DNA of 9,447 bases from Candidatus Falkowiibacteriota bacterium (GTDB lineage Bacteria > Patescibacteriota > Patescibacteriia > Patescibacteriales > JALSMD01). The stretch is taken from contig JALSMD010000102.1 of the NCBI GenBank assembly GCA_026987855.1, positions 1 through 9,447 of the forward strand. The letters are read 5' to 3'. Positions 1 to 6,128 of this stretch are shown here, piece after piece. Position 1 is the first letter of the stretch, and each line of letters opens with the position of its first letter. Below the pieces are notes generated by a model. The model ran no database searches. It was not told the origin of the DNA and was given only the letters and a program-made list of their open reading frames with translations. The position numbers were made by a program, and so were the translations under genes.

Positions 1-1
1 C

Positions 2-2653
2 TCTATATGGGACAACGGTTCGTATGGCAATTGGTGGGAAGCTTTTGATTCAGATGAGGAGGGTTGCCATGACGCTGACAATGATAATATTTGTGATGAT
101 GGCGATCCGGTTAGCCCAAGCGTTTTGCCTTATCAAATTAAACCAGGGGTATATGATAATTATCCAAAGTACAAAGGGGGTGGGTTTAACCCTGTTATTA
201 CTTGCGATAGTTGCGCCTCTTGTTCGCAGGCGATACAAAGCGCCTATTATGGCACGAAGGTATTATTAACTACTAATATTTATAGTTATGACATTGGTCC
301 ATGTATTGATTTTGGTGCGGCAAAGGGAATAACATTTAGTTGTGAAGATAGTGTAAGTTCTGGCAGATTTAGTATCGTTAGTACAGTTTCTGGAGGCACA
401 GGAGCTTCCATTAATATTAAGGGAACAAGCAGTAATGCTATTGAATTTTGCGATTTTAAATATTTCCAGGAAGGGCTTGTTTTAAAGTATGCCAGAGATA
501 ACATTATTGCCAGTTCTAGTTTTAGTGGTTATAGTAGCGGTAGTTATGGAATACAAATAAGTGACGCTAATAATAATAAGCTGTATAATATTGATGTTAG
601 TTATAATGGAAATGGTGTTTATCTAAGTAATTCAAATAATAATATTTTTAATAACATCAAAGCAGTTTATGATTATGACAGCTCGTCTTGCGCCGGCAAT
701 GGTAAGGGGGTTTATTTTGATGGCAATTCAGATAACAACGGATTGACTAAAAGCGTAATTAAATATTATCCTATTATAATTGAGACAGGAGGCAATGATA
801 ATTATTTTTATAATAACTATTTTGTCTCTTACTACAACATCAATGATTACGGCGCAGGAACAGTGTGGAATAGTAACTATTGGGAGGCCTGTAAAGATAG
901 CGACGGCGATGGAAAGTGTGATAGCGGATATTGGAAAGACGCAAACGCTTTTTATGACGGAGGAAATAATATTGTCACCTGCGTTAGTTGTGATGATTGC
1001 AATGAAAAGATTAGAGATGCTAAATATGGAGATACTATTATTTTAAATCAAGATTTAATTAATAATATTGATACTTGTATTAAATTTATACGAAAAGAAG
1101 GAGTTTACTTTACAGGGTCAGGATGCACCGGGGGCTGTGCTATAGATGGAACAGGAAATGGATATGGAATCTATATGTGCGGTGGCAGTGAAAATTTAAT
1201 CAGTGATTTAGAGGGAGTATTTGATTTTGATTATGGCATTTATTTATTGTCATCACAAAAGAATACTTTTAATAAGATAAATATTGACTATAATAATTAT
1301 GGTATATATAGCAAAACTAGTTCAGATAATATATTTTCTTCATTAGTTATAAATAGTAATTATAATAATGGAATATATTTTGATAGCTCAAACAATAATA
1401 ATATTAATGAGGTTATTTCTAAAAATAATAGTAATTACGGATTATACCTTTCTAATGCAAATAATAATGATATTTCCTTTTCTACTTCTTCAAACAATAA
1501 TTACGGAATCTATATTTCTACAAGCGATAGTAATGTAGTTTCATCATCAACCATAAAAAATAATGTAACAAAGGATGTATATGTTAGTTGGTCATCAGAC
1601 AATAATATATTTTACGCTAATGAGCTATTAAGTAATAGTAAAATTCAAGAAGCTAGTAATGTGTTTTGGAACAGAAGGGAATCAACAAATGATGTTACAC
1701 CAGGTAATCACTGGAAATTTTATGATGAGCCAGCAGAAGGTTGTAATGATCTTGCGGTCCCTTATGGATATTGTGATGACCCATATTATATTAATGCCTC
1801 CTATAACCCTGATTATTACCCTATAAAACCATCACATATGCCCGCTGACTTTAACATTACTGTAGCAGAGGTCGGATATAGCCCAATTACTCATAGTTCT
1901 TCTACTTGTAAAGTGGTGTTAGTTTGGGAAAATAATGGTGATGCTGATGAATATATTATTTATCGTTCCATTGATGGGGGGTTAAATTATACTGAATTAA
2001 CAAGAGTTTCTTGGAATACCTCTTATTATATTGATGAAAATAGCACGGACATTGCTAATAGTATCGCTGGCGATTATGGGTTTAGTTATTATATTGAAGC
2101 ACGTAATGGACCCTATTACAAATCATCAACTTGTGATCGTCTTGATGATTATGGAACAGTAATCAATCCACATTGTGCCGTAGATGATGGCTCAGAAACC
2201 ATAACTCTTTATCCAACTATCTGTTCCCCAGACCTTAAAGCAACCACAACAGATTGTTTGGCAGTTGGTTTAAATTGGAATGATGTAACACCTAATGATA
2301 ATTATTATATTACTCGTAGCGATGATGGAGGCATAAATTATGAATATGCTTGTTCAGATATAAGTGATCCAGCCTTTTCCGAATATTGTATTGCTACTAC
2401 TACTATTGCTGATGTTAACACTGATAGCCACCCCAATGGAACTATTTATTATTTTCAGGATACTGATGCTACTACCAGTAAAGATTTTTATTATCAGATA
2501 AAAAATTGTGTTGGCACTACACCTTGTTATTCTCTTAATAAATGTCAGCCAACCGCATCAGGACCCCGTAAAGATTGTTATGTAGAATCAAATATATTAA
2601 AAATAAATCCTTGCCCATTTCCAGCGCCAAGGTGGATAGAAGTAGGACCATAG
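2..2653 (+). CDS. Large secreted parallel beta-helix (NosD-like) protein with C-terminal FnIII-like domains, 5'-truncated
   Basis: The frame is open from the first full codon (position 2), so the start and any signal peptide lie upstream; 883 codons are visible. Seen: two beta-helix modules, each opening with a Cys-rich cap (VITCDSC at 194, IVTCVSC at 971). Their coils are about 22-23 residues long and repeat YGIY or NGIY followed by Asn/Ser-rich turns (about 1230-1620). Each module ends in a linker of the NosD type (W..N.W, an Asp-rich stretch, then PY or YP). A third linker at 2-170 shows that at least one more module lies upstream. DSDGDGKCD (896-922) looks like a calcium-binding DxDxDG loop. 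From about 1850 there are two FnIII-like domains with matching strands (YRSIDGGLNY and TRSDDGGINY). Such proteins are normally exported and often bind or modify carbohydrates; the ligand here is unknown. No C-terminal anchor is visible; the chain ends WIEVGP. It could be an adhesin. Confidence 0.85.
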   Translation, partial: SIWDNGSYGNWWEAFDSDEEGCHDADNDNICDDGDPVSPSVLPYQIKPGVYDNYPKYKGGGFNPVITCDSCASCSQAIQSAYYGTKVLLTTNIYSYDIGPCIDFGAAKGITFSCEDSVSSGRFSIVSTVSGGTGASINIKGTSSNAIEFCDFKYFQEGLVLKYARDNIIASSSFSGYSSGSYGIQISDANNNKLYNIDVSYNGNGVYLSNSNNNIFNNIKAVYDYDSSSCAGNGKGVYFDGNSDNNGLTKSVIKYYPIIIETGGNDNYFYNNYFVSYYNINDYGAGTVWNSNYWEACKDSDGDGKCDSGYWKDANAFYDGGNNIVTCVSCDDCNEKIRDAKYGDTIILNQDLINNIDTCIKFIRKEGVYFTGSGCTGGCAIDGTGNGYGIYMCGGSENLISDLEGVFDFDYGIYLLSSQKNTFNKINIDYNNYGIYSKTSSDNIFSSLVINSNYNNGIYFDSSNNNNINEVISKNNSNYGLYLSNANNNDISFSTSSNNNYGIYISTSDSNVVSSSTIKNNVTKDVYVSWSSDNNIFYANELLSNSKIQEASNVFWNRRESTNDVTPGNHWKFYDEPAEGCNDLAVPYGYCDDPYYINASYNPDYYPIKPSHMPADFNITVAEVGYSPITHSSSTCKVVLVWENNGDADEYIIYRSIDGGLNYTELTRVSWNTSYYIDENSTDIANSIAGDYGFSYYIEARNGPYYKSSTCDRLDDYGTVINPHCAVDDGSETITLYPTICSPDLKATTTDCLAVGLNWNDVTPNDNYYITRSDDGGINYEYACSDISDPAFSEYCIATTTIADVNTDSHPNGTIYYFQDTDATTSKDFYYQIKNCVGTTPCYSLNKCQPTASGPRKDCYVESNILKINPCPFPAPRWIEVGP
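194..1849 (+). repeat. Tandem beta-helix modules inside the surface protein gene
   Basis: Two full-length protein modules are repeated: about 194-970 and about 971-1849. Each has a Cys-rich N-cap with the pattern TC.SC..C...I..A.YG, then L, then a later Cys-Ile. Short Asn/Ser-rich coils follow, then a Trp/Asp-rich linker ending near PY or DYYP. The end of a preceding linker is visible at 2-170. The second module has the more regular coils. Divergence between the copies is high, so this is an old protein-level duplication and not a recent DNA repeat. Confidence 0.6.
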
Positions 2654-2712
2654 CGCATAACGCGTAACAATAATTAAAGAGAACCAGAAGAAATTATAAA
2701 TCAGAAATTAGG

Positions 2713-2770
2713 GGATTTCTTTCTCACCCTTTATAGGGTGGAGGAGGTGCAGGAGAGGGTCAAAGAATCC
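2713..2770. repeat. Short inverted-repeat (REP/MITE-like) element
   Basis: GGATTTCTTT at 2713-2722 is mirrored, with one bulged base, by CAAAGAATCC at 2761-2770. Inside lies a perfect 6-bp hairpin, CACCCT-TTAT-AGGGTG (2725-2740), followed by a purine-rich GGAGGAGGTGCAGGAGAGGG stretch that could pair alternatively with the CACCCT side. It has no T-run, so it is not a normal intrinsic terminator. The layout (hairpin core, purine-rich arm, outer arms) resembles small dispersed hairpin elements of bacterial intergenic regions; family membership is from memory only. Confidence 0.5.
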
Positions 2771-2817
2771 TTAAAACTAAAAGCGAAAAACGAAAAATTT
2801 TCTCATTATTTACCCAC

Positions 2818-2937
2818 TGTCATCGCGAGCGAGCGCCAGCGAGCGTGGCGATCCCGTTGATAACGAACGTCCGCTATTCACGGGATTGCCCCTGATATCC
2901 GTGCGGGACAGGCACTGCCTTCGGCCTCGCAATGACA
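2818..2937. repeat. G+C-rich palindromic dispersed repeat, copy A
   Basis: A 120-bp element with terminal arms TGTCATCGCGAG (2818-2829) and CTCGCAATGACA (2926-2937), which pair with one mismatch. An inner stem pairs GGCGATCCCGT (2847-2857) with ACGGGATTGCC (2880-2890), also with one mismatch that is a G-U pair in RNA. The loop carries AACGAACGTC. It is much richer in G+C than the surrounding DNA. Arms of the GTCATTGCGAG type recur between genes in many unrelated bacteria, according to general knowledge; no search was possible. Confidence 0.75.
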
Positions 2938-2944
2938 CACAAAT

Positions 2945-3063
2945 TGTCATCGGAGCGAGCGTGCCTGTTCTGGCAAATGCCGTGAGCGGCCCCGAGGACA
3001 ACGAACGTCTGTTATTAATGGGATTGCCATGTCGTTCGCTGACGCTCACTTCTCGCAATGACA
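2945..3063. repeat. G+C-rich palindromic dispersed repeat, copy B
   Basis: A 119-bp sister of the copy just upstream, seven bases after it. Its arms are TGTCATCGGAG (2945-2955) and TCTCGCAATGACA (3051-3063). The 32-bp core at 2997-3028 matches 2859-2890 of copy A at 27 of 32 positions; four of the five differences are C/T changes. The left half has diverged strongly (for example TGCCTGTTCTGGC) and no longer pairs well with the right half. A fragment at 3064-3090 containing CTCGGGATT may be a third, decayed piece. Confidence 0.7.
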
Positions 3064-3159
3064 GCGTTGTTCTCGGGATTATACGGCCTTAAAAGATGTT
3101 TGTATTTATCTCTGATTCCTAATTCCTAATTTTTTGTTTAATTATCACTACGCATCACA

Positions 3160-3168
3160 TGTTATAAG
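3160..3168 (+). promoter_or_regulatory. Possible extended -10 promoter for prfB-comEC
   Basis: TGTTATAAG fits an extended -10 (TGn followed by TATAAG, one mismatch to TATAAT). It sits 17 bases before the prfB ATG. No -35 box stands at 16-18 bp; the nearest, TTGTTT (3134-3139), is 23 bp away. A start around 3175 would leave a leader of about ten bases, which suits the absence of a Shine-Dalgarno there. Such matches are common by chance in A/T-rich DNA. Confidence 0.3.
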
Positions 3169-3184
3169 TAATTAATTTTTATTT

Positions 3185-4279
3185 ATGGAAAATCTTATTA
3201 AACAAATTGAAGGTTTACGAGAACGAATTAATAAAACTTATAATCTTTTAGATATTGATGGTCAAGAAAGTGAAGCAAGGGACATGAGACGCGAATTAAA
3301 TAAACCGGGAGTTTGGAGTGATCGTGAACGCGCAATTAGTTTAAGTAAAAAAGCTGAGGAATTAGAAAAAGAGGTCGCCACTTGGAAAAATTTAAAAAAG
3401 GAAATTTTAGAATTAGAGGAATTGGTGGCTTTAGCCCAACATGAAGAAGACAATTCTTTAGAAGAGGAGGCGCGTCAAAAGTTTAAAGAATTACGAAAGA
3501 GATTTGAAAAGTTAGAGTTTTTTATTTTATTGTCTTCTCCTTATGATAAAAATAATGCTATTTTATCAATTCACGCTGGCACAGGCGGAGTAGACGCCCA
3601 AGACTGGTCTGAAATTTTGGAAAGAATGTATTTAAGATTTATTGAGAAAAAGGGGTGGCAAGCAGAAATTTTAGATAGAATTCCCGGCAGTGAGGCTGGG
3701 ATTAAAAAAGTTACTATAAAAATAAATGGTCGTTGGGCTTATGGTTATTTGCGAGGTGAAACCGGAGTTCATCGTCTGGTCCGCATTTCTCCTTTTGACG
3801 CTGAGGCTATGCGCCACACCTCTTTTGCTTTAGTGGAAGTTATTCCTGAAATTCCAGAGGCTAATGATATTGAGATTAAGGAAGAAGATTTACATATAGA
3901 TACCTTTCGTTCTTCTGGCGCTGGCGGGCAACATGTCAACAAAACAGAAAGCGCTGTTCGTATTACCCATAAGCCAACAGGAATTGTTGTTTCTTGTCAA
4001 AGTAGGCGATCACAACATCAAAACAAAGAAACAGCTTTAAAAATTCTAAAATCAAAAATACATAGACTAGAGGAGGAAAAAAGAAAGGCAAGAGAAAGAG
4101 AGTTGAGGGGAGAAGCAAAAAAAGCAGAGTGGGGCAAACAAATACGTTCTTATGTAATGCAACCATATAAAATGGTAAAAGATCATCGCACCAAATATGA
4201 AACCCAGGATATAGACAGCGTTCTAAATGGAGAGTTAGACGATTTAATAGAAGCATATTTGCGTTGGAGTTTAAAGTAA
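3185..4279 (+). CDS. prfB: Peptide chain release factor 2 (RF2)
   Basis: RF2 recognises UGA and UAA stop codons in the ribosomal A site and triggers peptidyl-tRNA hydrolysis. The 364 residues are a normal family length. Seen: an N-terminal coiled-coil domain (about 1-110), the core with the RF2-specific tripeptide SPF (202-204, in HRLVRISPFDAEAMRHTSFA), and the universal GGQ catalytic motif (247-249, in SSGAGGQHVNKTESAVR). A basic helix follows (about 285-315), then the conserved tail region GKQIRSYV. SPF rather than PxT separates RF2 from RF1. The ATG at 3185 gives the usual N-terminus; there is no Shine-Dalgarno. The frame is continuous: where many bacteria carry the autoregulatory CTT TGA C frameshift, this gene reads CTT TTA GAT (3245-3253), so that control is absent. 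comEC begins ten bases after the stop codon, so the two are probably cotranscribed. Confidence 0.96.
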   Translation: MENLIKQIEGLRERINKTYNLLDIDGQESEARDMRRELNKPGVWSDRERAISLSKKAEELEKEVATWKNLKKEILELEELVALAQHEEDNSLEEEARQKFKELRKRFEKLEFFILLSSPYDKNNAILSIHAGTGGVDAQDWSEILERMYLRFIEKKGWQAEILDRIPGSEAGIKKVTIKINGRWAYGYLRGETGVHRLVRISPFDAEAMRHTSFALVEVIPEIPEANDIEIKEEDLHIDTFRSSGAGGQHVNKTESAVRITHKPTGIVVSCQSRRSQHQNKETALKILKSKIHRLEEEKRKARERELRGEAKKAEWGKQIRSYVMQPYKMVKDHRTKYETQDIDSVLNGELDDLIEAYLRWSLK

Positions 4280-4289
4280 TGTTTTTTAG

Positions 4290-5759
4290 ATGTTTAAATT
4301 AAGTAGGTCTAAAACATTTCAGGTTTGTAGTTTAGTATTTATCTTTGGAATTGCTATCTCTTCATTTTTGCCAGTGAGCATTCGTCAATTTAGTTTATAT
4401 TTTTTTGCCATTTTTATTTTTAGTTTGGTTGCCAGCATTTTATTTTGGCGTACTAAATTAGCAATTTTTCTTTTGATAATATCATCTTTGTTTTTTGGTT
4501 TTTGGCGTTATAGCTTGTCTTTACCCGTTTTGTCGCCAGATTATGTTTATTATTATAATGAAAGAAAAATTGATTTAGTGGGGCAGGTGATAGAGGCTAG
4601 AACAAAGGGAAAAATTCAAAAAATTAAAATAGATAAAATTAGAGGGTTTAAAGGAAAAGTTTTGGTAATTACTAATTTGTATCCAAGATATTATTATGGA
4701 GATATTTTAAGATTAGAATGCCACTTAAAACCACCACAATCATTTAAAAATTTTGATTATCCAAGATTTTTAGCCCAAGATAATATTTATTCTCTTTGTT
4801 ATTATCCTGAGATTTCTTTTTTAGGACAAAACAAAAATTCAATTTATTTTTACCTTAATAAATTTAAGCAAAAATTAAGTAAGATAATAAATTATAATTT
4901 GGGCGAACCAGAGTCCAGTTTAGTTAACGCTATTATTTTAGGCAACAAGGATAATATTCCAAAATTTTGGCGCGAAAAATTTTTTTGTATTGGTATAGGC
5001 CATATTTTAGCAATTTCAGGAATGCATATAGGTATTTTGGCCACTATTTTGATGTTTGTTTTTATTGAGTTAGGGTTATGGCGCAAGACTGCTTTTTGGT
5101 TATCTAGTTTATTTATATTTTTGTATATTATTTTAATAGGCGCGCCTGCTTCAGCTGTGCGTGCTGGGGTGATGGGCTTTTTAGTGCTTTTAGCTTTAAG
5201 TTATGGCCGTCTGAGAAATATTACTAATTCTTTGCTTTTAGCTCTTTTGATTTTATTGCTTATAAACCCTAAATCATTACGAGACGATGTTGGTCTTCAA
5301 TTGTCTTTTTTAGCTGTTTTAGGTATAGTTTATTTTTATCCATTTTTTAATAAAATTTTAGAAGATAAAATTAAACATTGGAGAATTTTAGATTTTTTTT
5401 GGAAAATTTTTTGTATTTCTTTGGCTGTTCAAATCACAATTTGGCCAATAAGTTTATTTTATTTTTCAAGAATATCTTTAATTTCAATACTATCTAATTT
5501 ATTTGTTGTAGGAGCACTTCCAATAATTATTAGTCTAGTATTGGCAGCTTTTCTGTTTTATATAGTTTTACCCCAAATGTCGTCCTTATTGTTTTTAGTA
5601 GTAAAATTTTTATTAGATTATATAATGGCAGTAAGTGATTTGTTTTATAAAATGCCTTATGCCTGCATTGGAGGCAGTATTAATTTGTTTTTTATGTTTG
5701 CTTATTATTTAATTTTATTTATAATAATTTTAAAATTAAAAAAGGCTAGCCTAAGCTAG
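4290..5759 (+). CDS. comEC: ComEC/Rec2-family DNA uptake channel, without the beta-lactamase-like domain
   Basis: ComEC forms the inner-membrane channel that takes single-stranded DNA into the cytoplasm during natural transformation. Seen in 489 residues: two or three N-terminal membrane helices (about 10-75), then a soluble segment with NFDYPRFLAQDNIYSLCYYP (about 154-173), typical of the DUF4131/OB region. The competence domain follows, with the hallmarks GHILAISGMHIG (237-248), GAPASAVRAGVMGF (284-297) and NPKSLRDDVGLQLSFLAVLG (326-345), then further helices to the end. The metallo-beta-lactamase-like domain found after this in longer ComEC proteins (about 700-800 residues) is missing and is not encoded elsewhere in the window. 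Shorter forms like this are known, and a separate protein may supply it. No Shine-Dalgarno precedes the ATG, and the ten-base gap from prfB suggests read-through transcription. The last codons lie inside the terminator hairpin. Confidence 0.92.
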   Translation: MFKLSRSKTFQVCSLVFIFGIAISSFLPVSIRQFSLYFFAIFIFSLVASILFWRTKLAIFLLIISSLFFGFWRYSLSLPVLSPDYVYYYNERKIDLVGQVIEARTKGKIQKIKIDKIRGFKGKVLVITNLYPRYYYGDILRLECHLKPPQSFKNFDYPRFLAQDNIYSLCYYPEISFLGQNKNSIYFYLNKFKQKLSKIINYNLGEPESSLVNAIILGNKDNIPKFWREKFFCIGIGHILAISGMHIGILATILMFVFIELGLWRKTAFWLSSLFIFLYIILIGAPASAVRAGVMGFLVLLALSYGRLRNITNSLLLALLILLLINPKSLRDDVGLQLSFLAVLGIVYFYPFFNKILEDKIKHWRILDFFWKIFCISLAVQITIWPISLFYFSRISLISILSNLFVVGALPIIISLVLAAFLFYIVLPQMSSLLFLVVKFLLDYIMAVSDLFYKMPYACIGGSINLFFMFAYYLILFIIILKLKKASLS

Positions 5760-5765
5760 CCTTTT
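5740..5765. terminator. Bidirectional intrinsic terminator
   Basis: A perfect 11-bp stem, AAAAGGCTAGC (5740-5750) with GCTAGCCTTTT (5755-5765), closes a 4-base CTAA loop. T-runs follow on the + strand (CTTTTATATTTAT) and on the minus strand (CTTTTTTTAATTTT), so it can end both comEC and the convergent small gene at 5770-5934. The comEC stop codon TAG (5757-5759) lies in the downstream arm. Confidence 0.88.
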
Positions 5766-5769
5766 ATAT

Positions 5770-5934
5770 TTATAGTTCTTCATTTTCTTTAATTTCTTCT
5801 ACGCCGCCAATTGAAAGTATTAGAAAAAATAGAAAAGCAAATATAAAAGTAATTGGAAATAGTAAGTAAAATAGCCAGTCGCCACCATAAAAACAATCTC
5901 TAAATAGTTCCTTTTTGGTCATTTTTTTGGCCAT
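5770..5934 (-). CDS. Small single-helix membrane protein, 54 aa, unknown function
   Basis: I do not recognise a named family. The ORF starts at ATG 5934 on the minus strand, five bases after a perfect AAGGAGG Shine-Dalgarno (5946-5940), and ends with TAA at 5770-5772. The protein opens with a basic stretch (MAKKMTKKE), then FRDCFYGGDW, then one long hydrophobic helix (about residues 21-42, rich in Phe, Leu and Ile), and closes with an acidic tail (VEEIKENEEL). Charge distribution predicts the N-terminus inside and the tail outside. It is convergent with comEC and shares its terminator, and divergent from the 32-residue gene at 6008. The strong ribosome site, stopless frame, sensible topology and flanking terminator make it a real gene. 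A role as a subunit or regulator of a membrane complex is only a guess. Confidence 0.75.
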   Translation of the reverse strand: MAKKMTKKELFRDCFYGGDWLFYLLFPITFIFAFLFFLILSIGGVEEIKENEEL

Positions 5935-5939
5935 TTTTT

Positions 5940-5946
5940 CCTCCTT
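5940..5946 (-). promoter_or_regulatory. Strong Shine-Dalgarno for the 54-aa gene
   Basis: The minus strand reads AAGGAGG, five bases before the ATG at 5934. It is the only perfect Shine-Dalgarno at a conventional gene start in the window; prfB, comEC, recJ, rnhA and galU have none. It decides the start and is a main reason for calling the gene. Confidence 0.8.
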
Positions 5947-5963
5947 TTAATTTTTTTTTAAAG

Positions 5964-5972
5964 TGCTATAAT
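5964..5972 (+). promoter_or_regulatory. Extended -10 promoter for the small ORF-recJ-rnhA operon
   Basis: TGCTATAAT is a perfect extended -10 box (TGn plus TATAAT at 5967-5972). The region upstream is a T-run with no clear -35, which extended -10 promoters tolerate. Transcription would begin near 5979, about 30 bases before the ATG at 6008. The box overlaps the palindrome ATAATATATTAT (5968-5979), which offers CATAAT on the minus strand for the divergent 54-aa gene. Confidence 0.65.
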
Positions 5973-6007
5973 ATATTATGTAATTTGTAATTAGTAAATA
6001 TTTTTCT

Positions 6008-6106
6008 ATGAAAAAGAAGAAGATAGCAAAACTTATTTGGACTATTTTAAGTATAATGATTATTTTTACAATGATTTTGTGGACTATTGGTTTTGTATTT
6101 ATGTAA
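6008..6106 (+). CDS. 32-aa single-helix membrane peptide, unknown function
   Basis: ATG at 6008 and TAA at 6104-6106 enclose 32 residues: a basic start (MKKKKIAK) followed by one uninterrupted hydrophobic helix (LIWTILSIMIIFTMILWTIG) running almost to the end. The lysines should stay in the cytoplasm. It stands about 30 bases after a consensus extended -10 promoter and 22 bases before recJ, so it is probably the first gene of the recJ-rnhA transcript. There is no Shine-Dalgarno, as is usual here. The promoter placement and clean amphipathic layout argue for a real gene. Its short length, and the fact that A/T-rich DNA readily encodes hydrophobic residues, argue for caution. No family is recognised; translation could also act as a leader affecting recJ. 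Confidence 0.55.
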   Translation: MKKKKIAKLIWTILSIMIIFTMILWTIGFVFM

Positions 6107-6128
6107 ATTTTACAATAATTTTTAAAAA

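Larger units (their letters stand above)
2654..3184. other. Gene-free 531-bp region made of repeat elements
   Basis: No credible gene lies here. In order it holds an A/T-rich stretch beginning with a CGCATAACGCGTAAC-type motif (2654-2712), a short inverted-repeat element (2713-2770), an A-rich spacer (2771-2817), two G+C-rich palindromic repeats (2818-2937 and 2945-3063), a G+C-rich remnant (3064-3090), a two-and-a-bit copy tandem of ATTCCTA (3115-3131), and a possible prfB promoter near 3160. The 62-82 residue reading frames inside the G+C-rich part on both strands are by-products of the palindromes. Confidence 0.75.

Noticed and set aside
125..127. TTG as the true start of the beta-helix protein
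   Set aside because: The same frame is open to the window edge and encodes a matching NosD-type linker before it (GNWWEAF and DNDNICDD), so the gene begins upstream.
24..269. 81-aa ORF starting MAIGGKLLIQ
   Set aside because: It is an out-of-frame shadow of the beta-helix gene and shows no ribosome site or domain.
2725..2740. CACCCT-TTAT-AGGGTG as terminator of the beta-helix gene
   Set aside because: The stem is only 6 bp and no T-run follows on either strand; it fits better as the core of a repeat element.
2818..3063. CRISPR array
   Set aside because: There are only two long, internally palindromic units, with no short direct repeats at regular spacing and no cas genes.
2810..3092. Two overlapping ORFs of 82 aa (minus) and 68 aa (plus)
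   Set aside because: They lie wholly inside the palindromic G+C-rich repeats. The minus product itself repeats (GNPINNRRSLS and GNPVNSGRSLS), as expected when a duplicated palindrome is translated. No ribosome site and no gene-like features.
3963..4256. 97-aa minus-strand ORF within prfB
   Set aside because: It is a shadow of the highly conserved RF2 C-terminal region; no start signal and no recognisable domain.
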